Shown: one piece after another, positions 12,301-23,357 of the stretch
How the letters are laid out: each line of letters opens with the position of its first letter
Numbering within the stretch: the stretch's first letter is position 1
Assembly (NCBI RefSeq): GCF_901000735.1
Contig: NC_081548.1
Span: 1,302,001-1,366,000 of the forward strand
Direction of reading: 5' to 3'
Length of the DNA: 64,000 nucleotides
Origin: Corylus avellana
Taxonomy: Eukaryota; Streptophyta; Magnoliopsida; Fagales; Betulaceae
Notes under the pieces: generated by a model
Database searches by the model: none
The model's input: only the letters and a program-made list of their open reading frames with translations
Told to the model about the DNA's origin: nothing
Position numbers and translations under genes: made by a program

Positions 12301-14387
12301 CACTACCAGCTGCAATTTCTGCCCTGAGTAAATCTCCAGCAGAAACATGCACCAGACCATACTGCATATAGGAGGATGACTTGATTCAATCTGCTTTTCT
12401 TCACGGGCAATTACGAAATGAGAAATTCATGAAGTAAACCAGTACTTACATAAAAATGACACTAAGTGATGGAGGGGAAATAATAATACAAACAATAATG
12501 ACCTAAAAGTAGAATATCAAACAAATGAATGTCCAACTTATCTAGATAATCACCCACAATTACTAATGCAATTTAGGTAAGGCCAAGGTATGTATCCCCA
12601 TGAACCATTTGTATTTGAGTGTGTATCATTGGGGAAGAAAGGGCAGAAATCTATTTGTAACTTTCAATCTAAACCCAAAGGATTCAGAGTAGAGAACTCT
12701 TCCATGCAGCCTAAGGTCGACCAAAAGGCAAATTAGAATAAATATCCATGAACGAATCTTTAGCTCCAGTTAAAACTAGAAACACACCCTGCCACTTTAA
12801 TTTATGCTGCAGAACAATCTGGCATGTTTAATTCCATATAGTTATCACACCTAATAAAGCAATCAATTTTACCCAAAAACAATCATTACTCTATTCTGAC
12901 ATGGTTAGTTCCCATTTAACCAGTCTCTATGGCGAAAGTAAGCTTTCTATATGTGATCAAATTCTTTTCAATGGCATTAGAAATTAGCTAATCCTTTTTT
13001 AGAAAAGTGTTCTAATTGAACAATCCCAATTGTGCCACATTTTTATTAATAAGTACACGAATTGTGCCACATTCTTAAACAAGTGGCACACTGCTTACCC
13101 TTTCTCATTATGCATTCGCAAACTAAATCCTCAGTGTCAAAAAGTGTGATCTTCTATCAAGTAGGAAATCAAGTGTATAAAATCCACCTTCGCCCGGGAT
13201 TTTGTTCCCCCCCCCCAATGGAGGTTTAAATCCTTCCCAAATGACCAACAATTCATCTAGAATGGTCAGAATGTTGAACTATCAAATAGGGGCCATGCTT
13301 CATCAGAAATATCAAATGTCTACAGACTATTGAGAACCGAGCCTTCTTTTTTGCACTCAAGCAAGCAACTTGCAACCAATGACCTTTTTTTCTTTTTCAA
13401 ATTATCCACACCATAACACGATTTAAATGAGGATTCATTTCAGACAAATTACGTATTCATATTTCCTCGACACCTTATTCTGCTAAAATTCTAAATCCAA
13501 GGTGCCCTTTAAAGTTTAAAGTTTAAACTGTAACTGTCTCTAAATAAACGAAGGAAAACTCAAAAAGGACCAAGTAAGTGCTTATAATACACTGTTATGG
13601 AGAGAAACACCTAGGAATCTCTAAGTGAACCTTGATATAACAGGTAAGACACCATTCAACCCCATAGTTTTAAGCTTTGGGTTTGAGCATACTACTACTA
13701 CGTGCATCGGGTTAAGTATTTAGTAAAATCACGCGAAAACATAGAAATAACCATTTTTTCAAACACAGTCCCAAATGGAACAATTTTCGCAATTTTATTT
13801 AAAAACGCAGTTTTTGAAGGGCCAAAAAGACTTAACCAGTCACACTCACTTAACCAGCCATACTCACGCAGCTCACACTCACGCTTACATGTAAACTCCA
13901 ACACATTCAACCCTAGTTACAAACAAACACATTCTGAGGGAAAAAAAAAAAAAAGCTTACTTTTTGAGTGATGAGCTCACACTGGGTTCCTTTGCCAGAA
14001 GCTGGAGCCCCAGATATCATAATCTTGAGAGGCTCTGGCTTCGTCGCCGACGCCATTACCTGCTCATAGTCACTAAAACACGATATCAATCCCATCTCAC
14101 TCATTCAAAAAGGCATTTCCTCAAAATTACACTTATAACAGCAAACATCGTATACACCAAGTGGCGTGTACCTTGAAATTATGAGCCCTGAGACGAGACC
14201 GGGCTAGGGTTCTGTCACGACGGAGGGAGATGTTGGGATTATTCGAGACGAATGACAATTGTGAAATGAGAGACTTTGGCGAATTTGTAGGGGAAGAGGA
14301 TGAGGAGGAGGAGAGGGACAGAGAAGGGGAGCAAGGCTGAGGCCTTGGCTGTGTTATCGTTGAGAAATTCACGCCGCACGCCGCCAT
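9400..14387 (-). CDS. AMK2: Chloroplast-type adenylate kinase, copy A
   Basis: Seven exons on the minus strand join to a 304-residue protein: 14387-14172, 14059-13961, 12361-12233, 12162-12028, 11719-11573, 11382-11308, 9513-9400 (stop TAG). Adenylate kinase interconverts ATP plus AMP and two ADP. The P-loop is GAPASGKGTQ (89-98); the AMP-binding region follows (SAGDLLRAE), then LLDGYPRS, and the LID region GRRLDPVTGKIYHLKYSPPE, typical of long-type enzymes. The first 75 or so residues are Ser/Pro/Arg-rich, basic and poor in acidic residues, like a plastid transit peptide. The start ATG is the first in frame after a GA-rich leader. Six introns are present; the last uses a GC donor (AAG|GCATGT). 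Exon phases are all 0. It is divergently arranged with INH3-A. All key residues are present. Family assignment is secure; plastid targeting is inferred. Confidence 0.95.
9860..10325. repeat. Imperfect direct repeat inside the last AMK2-A intron
   Basis: About 180 bp starting ACTAAGAAGTCACTATAAGC (about 9860-10040) recurs imperfectly at about 10145-10320 as ACTAAGATGTCATTGTAAGC, including matching downstream segments (GAAACCTACCTTTCAGCC against GAAGCCTACCTTTTGGGC). The same pair exists in copy B, so the repeat predates the A/B split. Confidence 0.55.
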
Positions 14388-15526
14388 TGCGCTCTCCGTC
14401 GCTCTCTCTCTCTCTCTTTCCCTTTCTCTCTCTCCCCGGATACTCCAAGTCCTAGAGAAATAATGCAAGCAACGGACAATTCTTATGGGCTGTATTGGTC
14501 GACCACTGAATTGGGCTGTGATTAGAAGGATTAATTTGGCAAACCCCCCTCCCTTTTCCTTAATTTCACTTCTTTCCTAAAAACATCAACATTTTTCAAA
14601 ATTACTTTATTCACTTTTTTCTTACAAAAATTAACGTTTTATTTCACTTTTATATCACACAAATCATTTTTTTATTATTATTTGAACAAAAAATTCAAAA
14701 TAACATTTTTATTTGAAATGATTTAGAACAAAATTAAATATGCATGTGAGAATCATACACATTAACAGTCAATTAAAAATGTACGCGAGAATTACAAGTT
14801 CTAAAATGTCAGTGATTTACATTAACTGTCTAGTTTGGTAGCTTTAATTGATTCATTGATGCCACTTATCTCAAATCTTGTTTCTCCAAACCTTAAATTT
14901 TAGATGACTTATGAACATTCCCAACAAGATTAGGTGAAATAACTATTCAATAAGTGCAATTTTATATTTTAGTTACTATTTTTTAATACATCCTTCAATT
15001 AATTCTATATTCTCTTCTTTATTTTCTTTAAATATTACTTACCTAAACTATGAACACATCTCTATTAAAAAGAAACCGTTTTTTAGAGCCAATCATTGGT
15101 ACCATACAGGAATAATCGGTAGAAGGCATACCTACAGAGGTAGTAGCTGAGCACAATATACGATGTGTAGAATTTCTTGAATATCAATAAAATGTTCGCA
15201 ACTTTACTTTAAACTTTTAAATTATCAGATGTTTTGAAAAGACACTCATAAATTTTAAAAACTCTTAATTGTATCACATGAACTTTCAATTTAATGCAAT
15301 ATACTCCCTCCGTTAGTTTTTGATTTGGTCTTTTTAGAGGTTTTGGTTAGGGTTTAACAGCAAAAATTAACGGAGAGGGTAAACTGCATTAAATTGAAAA
15401 TTCGAATGGTGAAAGTGAGTTTTTGAAATTTGAGGGTCTTCTCAAAATGCATAATAATTCATGGGTCATTTGTGAAGTTTCTCCTAAAATATTAATCATT
15501 TTATCAGTCCAATATTATTATTATTA
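14388..15526. promoter_or_regulatory. AMK2-A side of the AMK2/INH3 divergent intergenic region
   Basis: AMK2-A and INH3-A are transcribed away from each other across about 1.7 kb. Next to AMK2 the leader is a GA-rich tract on the coding strand (CT-rich on plus, about 14398-14440), common in plant 5' leaders. The unoccupied target CAAGCAAC of the copy-B hAT insertion lies at about 14467-14474. The rest is AT-rich; a partial MITE-like end (CATTCCCAACAAGATTAGG) occurs near 14917. Confidence 0.5.
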
Positions 15527-15892
15527 GGGAAAAATGTCAAATTAGTCATTGTAATTTTCCTGATTTACAATTAACTCATTGTGGTATCAAAATGAACTAA
15601 AAGATTCCTGAGGTATGCTAAAAATATAATTTAGTCTTTACAATCAAATTGTACCCACTACTTTAACAAATTTCATTAGTATGACACTGACTTAAATAGA
15701 ACAAGTATCACAATTTTATTAGATCTAACATTTTATTACGCTATTAGAATCTGTTAAGTTAGTGAACGGAATTTGACTGTAGGGACTAAATTATTTTTTT
15801 GGCATACTTTAGAACCTTTGAGTTTATTTTGATACCACAATGAATTAATTACAAATTAGATAAACTACGCTGACTAAATTTACATTTTTCTC
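15527..15892. mobile_element. Mutator-like MITE with long terminal inverted repeats
   Basis: A 366-bp foldback element bounded by GGGAAAAATGT and its inverse. The inverted arms run to roughly 110 bp, including ATTGTGGTATCAAAATGAA against TTTTGATACCACAATGAAT. It is flanked by a 9-bp duplication TTATTATTA (15518-15526 and 15893-15901), typical of Mutator-like elements. It lies about 180 bp upstream of the INH3-A start; copy B has it too (30439-30803). A related copy lies in intron 2 of the first reductase gene. Confidence 0.85.
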
Positions 15893-16072
15893 TTATTATT
15901 ATTTATCTTAGTATAATAAATATTCATGTATAAAATTTTAATTATTTAATTTAACACAAAAGCATCCGAACACCGAAGCTCCTGGCAGCATATTCCCTCG
16001 TCATCGTCGTTCTCAAAAGGCCTCTCCGACTTTCCCAAGCACAAACACAAACACAAACACATCGACTCCACC

Positions 16073-16423
16073 ATGGCGAGACCCATGAATGCGACGGCCA
16101 GACAAATCGCCTCCTCGTCCCCCACCGTCACCGTAACCCTAGAGAATCCCGCTTCATCGGCGTCCTCTCAACAGCCTCCACAACAGCAGCAACCGGAGAC
16201 GCTGGTCCTCAAGCTCAACCGGAAGAAGAAGGTCACGTGGAAGGAGGGCACGGTGGACAACGAGTTTATGCAGAAGAAGAGTTCCAAGAAGTGCTGCATC
16301 TTCCACAAGGAGAAGCCCTTCGAAGACGACGACAGCGACCAAGACGGCGACGACCACCACCACGACGACCACAATCACAATCACAATCACAATCACGACG
16401 CCTCTTGTTCTAAGGACCACTGA
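16073..16423 (+). CDS. INH3: Protein phosphatase 1 inhibitor-3 (PPP1R11/INH3), copy A
   Basis: Single-exon 116-residue protein. Inhibitor-3 is a small, largely disordered regulator of type-1 protein phosphatase. The conserved core is visible: the PP1-docking RVxF-type motif KVTW, followed by [20 protein letters not shown] with the family's Cys pair. The N-terminus is Ser/Gln/Pro-rich and the C-terminus is an acidic, His/Asn-rich tail with alternating HN repeats. The ATG at 16073 is in good context (CACCATGGCG), and length is close to the plant family's roughly 100-120 residues. The only oddity is the repeat-driven His tail, which differs in copy B. It lies divergently to AMK2-A. Confidence 0.93.
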   Translation: MARPMNATARQIASSSPTVTVTLENPASSASSQQPPQQQQPETLVLKLNRKKKVTWKEGTVDNEFMQKKSSKKCCIFHKEKPFEDDDSDQDGDDHHHDDHNHNHNHNHDASCSKDH

Positions 16424-17094
16424 TTGCTTTTGTAAGTCTACAGTTTTCTTCAATCTTCGGAATTCAAATTGTTGTTTGGATTGGTTGGGGGCATTCATCC
16501 ATTAATCCAATTTTAATTTGAAGTTATTCTACTTTGATTTAGATTCGAGTTTTGATTGCTTACATTAGATTCTAGTTTGGTTCTAGTGTATCGTGTTCCA
16601 AGATCTGAGGAAGGATATGGAATTGTTTTCTTACATCAGGAATTATCAAACTCCAGTACTTTTTTCTTTTATTTTCAAGTTTCTTGCTTAAGAGTATGAA
16701 TAAACTAGCCAAGCGTTTTTGTTTTGGATTGTGGTTGAGAGAAACTTTGCAAAAGCAATTCTTTATAAAGGTTATGTTCAAAAGCACTTATTCTCAATCC
16801 CATTAGAACTTTGATTGATGGGGTGGTAGCAAAGCGTTTTAAAAATGGGACCTTTGGGAAAATCAGAAAGTGGGAGGTTCATGTGTTAGAGGTCTGACCA
16901 TCAAGTTGGCTAGGGTTGGACATGATCTCATAATTTTATTTATTTTTACACATTTTATTACAATAGATATGAATTTATTGTCTATATGTACACTTGAAGT
17001 GATCAATTAAAACTAAAAATGCTTGGGTTTGATTGCTGGTGTTCTAATCAACTTATACTATGCTTGGATATAAGTTATAAGGCTAGAGTGAGCT
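16424..17094. other. 3' region of INH3-A
   Basis: Downstream of the stop the sequence is AT-rich and conserved in copy B. It probably includes the 3' UTR. No further coding region is seen. Confidence 0.45.
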
Positions 17095-17196
17095 TTCCCT
17101 AATTGGGGGTCTCTCCTGTATACTTTTTGTGTGCTTCGGTTTCGCCCATGTGTGTTTTCTAATGAGATTGATTTACTTATCAAAAATAAAAATAAA
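17095..17196 (+). mobile_element. 5'-truncated LINE 3' end, copy A
   Basis: The sequence runs from a GGGGGTCTCTCC block through TATACTTTTTGTGTGC to TTTACTTATCAAAAATAAAA, the typical 3' terminus and A-rich tail of plant L1-type LINEs. It is flanked by GCTAGAGTGAGCT (17082-17094) and GCCGGAGTGAGCT (17197-17209), a 13-bp target duplication with two mismatches. Copy B: 32125-32226. Confidence 0.75.
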
Positions 17197-17209
17197 GCCG
17201 GAGTGAGCT

Positions 17210-19079
17210 GAGTGGCAAATATTCAAAGGTATGAGACAAAAGTCTGTCTATTCGTTGACAGACTTCAATTTCTTTTGAGTACTAGCGTTTGTCTTAATTG
17301 CAATTTATTTTTGTTTCCTTGAGAGAGAGTTGGTATCTGTATATCCTTGCATTTCTGTTGTTTTGTTGCGTTTGCTTTAGCTTCCAGTTTCACGGTTACT
17401 TTTACGAGGTCTGAAGGAAACATTTGTGCAGCGTTCCCTCCTCGACCATTTAGAACTCAGGTGGTGATTATGTTCTGAGAACAGCTATTATTAGAAGCAG
17501 TGGCTCCAAATGCTGAAATCAACCACAACAGTGAACAGAGTAACGGAGAAAATCAAGATTAGAATTTTGGTTTGTGCAGAAAAAGCTTGCTCTTCTTTGT
17601 AACAGTTCTTGTCTTCATATAAGTTGGGACAGTTGTATTGATTCTTGATCTTACTGACTTGGTCTATGCCTTTGTTGTCTATAACCCTCATTAATGGGTA
17701 AAACCAGTAACAAGCATGAATTGCTGTTGATATATTCACTAGCATCCATTTCTTTGAAGTTATTTGCTGCGTGTTAAATTCTGTATTTGTGCAATTGTTT
17801 GAGGGGTCCTCTTAAAACTTTAAAGGGCTTATGAATTCTGAGCTATCTGTAATCCTTTACCAGTGATCTGTGGTTAGCTTAGATAGATGTGAGACATCAA
17901 TTTTCTTTCTTTCTTTCTTTCTTCCATCCCCTTTTTTTTTTTGGAGTGAAAAAATCATGAAACCATTAAGCTTTTTGATTGACTATTATTTACGCAGATC
18001 TGGGAAGTCGGATAGGTTAGTTACTGATCTCAATAGAAGTAGTGAGTTTGAATATTTGGGGTTCAATGATGCAGTTAGCAAGATCATTGATTAGAACTTT
18101 TCTTGATAGGTTTAGTCTAAAAGCATCGATGCATTTAAGGTTAAGCTGCTTAGCATTTATAAAAAGCTCTTTGGATAAGCTGGTTACTCGATTGCAGGGG
18201 CTCTGTTTGTCTATGCAGAGGGATAGTTGAATAATTTGGAATGGGGGACATCTTAGTATTTGGGCACTTGGGTGGTTCATCATTGTTCCAATACTAGCCA
18301 GTTGGAGTCCTTTGCAGTATAAAATGCATTATGATGACCTAGGAGGCTTATATGAAACATGGGAACTATGAGTCTCTTGCTGGGGCATTCTCTTGAGAAT
18401 TCAAGTTCACCGTGTTCAATTATTATTATTATTATTATTTTTTATTTTTTATTTATTTTTTCACTTTGGTGTGCTGTTGGTTTTCAATTGCCTCTGTTTT
18501 ATGGCTGCTACAACAGAGTTTGGCTAGATTGTGTGATCATGGGTTTGATATAATATCCTAACAAAATCGAGTTTTGGATTGTTTAGATTTGAGGTGTGTG
18601 GTTTTGCACCCTCTTGGCTTCTAAGAGCCGTTTGTGACACTTCAAAAAGTTAGTCCTACATTGGAAAAGTGATTACCCATGTTGAGTAGTGGATTGTAAA
18701 GGTGTTCGTGTTAAGTCTCACATTGGTTTCTTATTAGATGATACTGAGCTTTATAAGTGATTTTAGAGAGTTCCAATTATAACTTGACTAGTTATCTTGG
18801 AGTGATAATGCATATGTGTTTTGCGCTTTTCTTGGGTCGTGAAACCCCAGAAAGTTAGTCCTACATTGAGAAGACGAATTACTCACATTATGTGGATGAA
18901 TTATAAAGATGCTCATAAGTGTTAAGCACACATTATAAGTAATATTGAGTGTTAAGTTCCTTATCAAGTAATATTGAACTTTATAAATGATTTTAGATCA
19001 ATCATTATATTTCCACATTTTGTAAAACCAAGGTTTACAGCCAAGGCTGGCTTGATTTTTTATTTTTTATTTTGAACAA
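17210..19079. other. Non-coding DNA with degenerate repeats, copy A
   Basis: No convincing coding frame. Bases about 18634-18800 and 18838-19010 are two degenerate copies of a unit containing AAAGTTAGTCCTACATTG, reminiscent of plant LTR ends, but no complete LTR is delimited. Copy B has the same arrangement from 32240. Confidence 0.45.
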
Positions 19080-19330
19080 AGTCTTATTCTCATTTAAACC
19101 GAAGAAGCCAAAGGATCAAGAAGTGGCAAGAATCACTTCCCTCCCTACAATACAACAGATACTTGGTGGAATATCTTCCATCCAGGTAGAAACTTTGCAA
19201 GCCCGTGCCGCAAAGTTGGCGTCCCGTAATACATGGGAAAACATAGATGGCCCTAGAGATATCAGCCCAGAATGTATCCCATCCACAAAGTGCCCAAACG
19301 GGCTCATGCATGGTTGCACCATAGTCAGGC
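19080..19330 (-). pseudogene. RNase H-like C-terminal fragment of a retroelement, copy A
   Basis: On the minus strand a frame contains MFSHVLRDANFAARACKV followed by WMEDIPPSI, the signature end of the plant RVT_3/RNase H-like domain found in LINE-derived proteins. It ends in an A-rich tail (T-rich on plus, about 19057-19075), consistent with a 5'-truncated LINE insertion. Only the last 65 or so residues remain; copy B is at 34105-34350. Confidence 0.7.
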
Positions 19331-19985
19331 CTGACTCAATATATTTTGAGGCTTAAAGACGAAAAGTTTAAGTGAGACATTTTTCTTATATTTAAATATT
19401 AATTAAATAATATTTATTTTAATATTAATATTATATATATTTTTTAAAAAAAAATCTTTCTTTCTCGCTTTTTGGGATGCAAAATTTTTTTTTGTTAGAA
19501 ATTTTAGCTACTCAATGCTCCTCACAAGGCCAAAAAAATATCTAACCACAACCTTCAAGAATAAAACATTTAAGATTGGATATTATTTAATAATGTCTTT
19601 ATTATTATTTGATTCTCTTATTTACGACTATCAATTTTGTAAGCCTTATTTATTTCGGAATGTTGAGAATCTAATGATATTAATGATATGTTTTTTTTAA
19701 AAAAAAAAAATTAAGTAGGGCCTTAATTAAAACATATATATTGACGGCAATTAGGTCTTTATTATTATTATTTTTTTCTTAAATTAGGTCCTTATTAAAT
19801 TGGGTGCCTTTTTAAAATTATTTATTTACCATGATTAGGGGTCTTAATTAAAGAATATGGACGGTAATAAAGGCTTTAATTTTTTTTATGAAATAATTTT
19901 TTTATTAATATTTATTAACTATGAACCTTATTAAATTGGGGCCTTAGGTAGCTGCCTAATCCACGTAGGGTTGAGGTGGCCCAGT
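19326..19985. mobile_element. Degenerate hAT-like element, copy A
   Basis: The left end CAGGCCTGACTCAATATATT and the right end GGGTTGAGGTGGCCCAG resemble inverted termini of a common plant hAT family (CAGGGCCGGCTCAA-type). The interior repeats phrases such as GGGCCTTAATTAA and GGTCCTTATTAAATTGG. No clear 8-bp target duplication remains, so boundaries are approximate. Confidence 0.35.
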
Positions 19986-20230
19986 TTACAACGTGTCAAT
20001 GCATAGTGCTGTGCCCACCACCCATCAGAGACTGACCTACACTCAAGTCTTTTTCCTACTCATTTCTTTGTCAAAGGAAATAAAAAGACAGCATAAATTA
20101 AAGTATATATCAAAAGTTAAAAGACTAGTGATTAACAATTTGCATTCACATTAAAAAGTATATATCCTCCATTCCACACGTGTAGAACATGTGCTAAAGT
20201 CTCTTTTGGTGTTCTTGTCGGGTACTTAGA

Positions 20231-20464
20231 GTTTGTTTGGAATTATGTTTGCGAAATAGAGTTCTTAAGTCAAAAAGAGCTTTTGAGAAAAAACTTCATT
20301 TTTAAGCTTTTGCCAAAAGTACATTTTGGCCATTTTTAGGCTTTTTGAACCCTTAAAAGTACTTTTAATTTTTTTACCAAACGAGTACTTTTTTTTTTTT
20401 CAAACGAATTTTTTGAGTGTTAAAAGAACTTTTAGGCTACTCAAACGCAATCCAAAACAAGCCC
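20231..20464. mobile_element. Foldback MITE, copy A
   Basis: The left end GTTTGTTTGGAATTATGTTT is inverted at the right as AAACGCAATCCAAAACAAGC. Interior segments also pair (AAAAGTACTTTTAA, CAAACGAGTACTTT). No coding capacity. Copy B is at about 35627-35858 with better preserved ends. Confidence 0.6.
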
Positions 20465-21185
20465 TATGCTGAAGATCTTGTAATGAGACTTACATGTAGG
20501 ATTTATTATGCATGTGAGAATTATATAATATAAATAAATTAATTGAATATTGGAAATTGAAAATTTATTTGCACGTGTTGAAAAAATCTGTTGTAGCATA
20601 ATGGTTCTTGAATGGCATAGGATTTATTATTATAGAATGTAAATGAAGCCTCTATTGTATTGCATGCGGATGTCAATAAATAAATTGAATATTGAAAGCT
20701 GAATTGAATCTATTGTTGCACATAAATACTAAATAATCATCTATTGATTGACATGGGATTATTTTTTTTCTAGGCCTATAATCAAATTGAATAAAAGCAC
20801 CAAAGTCTTGTTTTTTTTTTGGTCTGTTTCCTTCTCTATCTCTTTAGTGTGTGTAAGCAAATGCGTTTTTCGCCCCATTACCAACCTATTATTGACCTTA
20901 TGCAAATTGTACAATCCCTATCTAGGCCGGTTGAATAATTTAGTTAGTTTCCTAATGGTGTGTGTTGGCAACTTTGTTGTCACCTCTATTTGGCCACATG
21001 AAAAATACCAAAATTAAACGGATGGAGATTTTCTGTCATTCTCATATTCAAAGAGAACGGAAAATTACAAAAAAAATGTGAGAGAAACTTCTTTGCCCAA
21101 GCAAAAAACAAGGCAGCAAGGGCCACATCCCCTTGTGGCCTTGTCCAATAACAAAGAGTAGCGAGAATAGGATGGAATCTCAATT
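20465..21185. other. Non-coding DNA, copy A
   Basis: AT-rich sequence, very similar to 35859-36577. The minus-strand frame at 20986-21183 has no recognisable motif. Confidence 0.5.
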
Positions 21186-21620
21186 ATAGAGGACGTTGAT
21201 GAACAACTAAAGATTAAGGTGATTAGTGATCATGCTGGTGATATTATCCATACTGCTACAAAAAGGATTTTCACACATGATGCTGTTGTAGGTTAGGCTC
21301 TAGCTGCTCTTTTGGCAACTCATGGGGTTGATAATCTTATGCTTAAAAGGGAATGCTATTAACATTATCCTGGTCATCCTGAATCCAAGTATGTTTAGGG
21401 ATTGGAATTTGGCTAATGTAGTAGCTGATATTAGACTTAATTTGCTTGTTTTTTCTATTTGGAAAGCTGTAAAAATTTTAAGGTGTGCCAATTTTTGTGC
21501 ACATTCTTTAGGTAGATGGGCCGCTTCCTACCTTGTGTTTGGAAGTATTCTCAATTGGTCTTCCATTCTTATTTCTATTCGGATCAAGAATGGGAAAGAC
21601 CCTCCTTTATAATCCATTTC
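21186..21620 (+). pseudogene. Degraded RNase H-like retroelement fragment, copy A
   Basis: Conceptual plus-strand translation in shifting frames shows GDIIHTATKRIF, LAALLATHGV and RCANFCAHSLGRWAA, which match the layout of the plant RVT_3/RNase H-like domain, with several stops and frameshifts. It is cut by the gap at 21621; in copy B the same piece continues into an A-rich tail after 37010. Confidence 0.6.
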
Positions 21621-21720
21621 NNNNNNNNNNNNNNNNNNNNNNNNNNNNNNNNNNNNNNNNNNNNNNNNNNNNNNNNNNNNNNNNNNNNNNNNNNNNNNNN
21701 NNNNNNNNNNNNNNNNNNNN
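21621..21720. other. Assembly gap of exactly 100 N between the duplicated copies
   Basis: One hundred N is a conventional placeholder for a gap of unknown size. Copy A ends at its left edge and copy B starts at its right edge, so no true junction sequence is available. Confidence 1.
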
Positions 21721-23357
21721 AATTAAAATGATCAAATTTTTTAACCCTAACTTGATCGGTAATATATTGTTGAGTTTGTGGGTATCATCAAAAATTGTCA
21801 AATTAACTAAATCTCAAAAGTTTAAACTTATAAGAAATGTAAAAGTTAGTTTTTTAATTAAATAATTGATTGATAATGTGACTACTAGGAAGAAAAGGGT
21901 GACTTGACTGTGCTTGTCAACGCGTGGATTGTTTCTTTCTTTCTTTTAACACCAAGTCTATGTCTTTTTTCACGTTTGGGTTTGAATTCCATTATTCAAA
22001 GAAAAGGATGGAAAATTTTGAAATTGGAGGATCTTCCGATGCATTAAACAATAATAAACATATGGAGGGAAGGTTCATGTCAATCATTTAAAAGGATAGC
22101 AAAAGACTTTAGAGGCTTCTTCTTTTCTCTTTGTTCAGACTAGAAGGTCTTCGCATAGTTTTTCTTTTTAGGACTTTTTGGTCTTTGCTTATAATAATAT
22201 CCAAGGTATGACTTTGATTTGTCTACAAAGTTCGATTTTTTTTTTTTTGGGTGTATTTTTCCTTACCAAATCGCGAGAGAATTCAAACATCACGCAATGT
22301 ATGTTTAAGCCACATGTTTGTTCAAATATATAAGCCATGAAATTCCACGGGACAGATAGCTTTGCATTAAGGGGTACAATCTTGTTGAAGTGGTTAGGGT
22401 TCTTTCTTTTTTCTGTTTTCTTTTGTCAAATTGATCTTGTTGATATTTATTGACAATTTGCTTGAAGACATGGCAACAAGAAAAAATCTTGGTTTGCCGT
22501 ACGATTTGTCCTTGTTGACATATGACATAGAAGCTCTTTTGCTTCGCACTTATAAGAGATGAATAATATCTCAATCTTTTTAACCAATAGAATGATGAGA
22601 CAAATTATGCGAGAAGTTTGATGAACCTTTTATAAAAGGTAAAGATTCTATAGGCCGACAACAATAATACAAGTTATTTTATCAAAAGTAAATCATATAA
22701 AAATTCATTTACAAAAAGTAAAGATGCTTTCTTGTTTGTTGTTTTCTTTGCCGTTCCTTTATAAAAAGAGCAACAACCTTTTATAATAGAGATAACAAAT
22801 GTACTTTAGAGTGAGAACATCTAGTAATTCATGGTCAGAGTGTTTCTTTTCTTTGTATTTCTGTAATTGGTGTAAAGAGTTTTTTTTCTTTGTATTTTGT
22901 TATTGGTTTAGTAACTCAACCTCTCACTCAACAATGAACCTTACATATAAAATTCATGGTAAAATCCATAATTTATTTGATAAAAGAGAATGTTGTTTCA
23001 TAATAAAGTAATACTACTTTCCGTACCCATTTCACACAACATCAGCCATTATAAAATAAGTGTAATAAATAAGCGTAAAAAGTATCATTATTCTAAAAAG
23101 AAACCACACAGCAGCCCAAGTTTATGTTTGGGTGGTTGTATACAGGGTTCCCATTGTTTACAAAAGAAAAGTTCTATTGGCAATATGCCTTTGAAGTAAA
23201 TTCTACAACTTTTACTTCCTGCCTCTTTGTAAAACAAAAGCATTAACAAACAATTCAAACATAAAATACTCTTAAAAACACAAATATTGTTCACCTTTAT
23301 GTCGCGTCATAACATTTTTTCAAACCAAACACACAATAACAAATAGAGCCTATGCTT

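Larger units (their letters stand above)
7754..21620 (+). repeat. Duplicated segment, copy A (13.9 kb)
   Basis: Nearly the whole interval recurs in the same order and orientation at 21721-37010. It contains AMK2-A, INH3-A, several MITEs and retroelement remnants. Copy A ends abruptly at a 100-N gap, inside a sequence (AATCCATTTC) that continues in copy B with CTCATTAAAAATAATAATAA. The length difference (13,867 against 15,290 bp) is explained almost entirely by three transposon insertions in B. Bases 7754-9399 hold only the AMK2-A 3' flank and AT-rich intergenic DNA with no recognised gene. Confidence 0.97.

Noticed and set aside
14133..14468. Longer start for AMK2 exon 1 (frame begins MHYFSRTW...)
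   Set aside because: The extension is encoded by the (GA)n leader, giving RERERER; the inner ATG at 14387 gives a normal transit peptide. Copy B shows the same.
16154..16498. Minus-strand frame opposite INH3 (VIVIVIV...)
   Set aside because: Antisense shadow of the His/Asn repeat.
18634..19010. Solo LTR or TRIM element suggested by repeated AAAGTTAGTCCTACATTG
   Set aside because: No TG...CA ends or target duplication could be fixed, so it is reported only as degenerate repeats.
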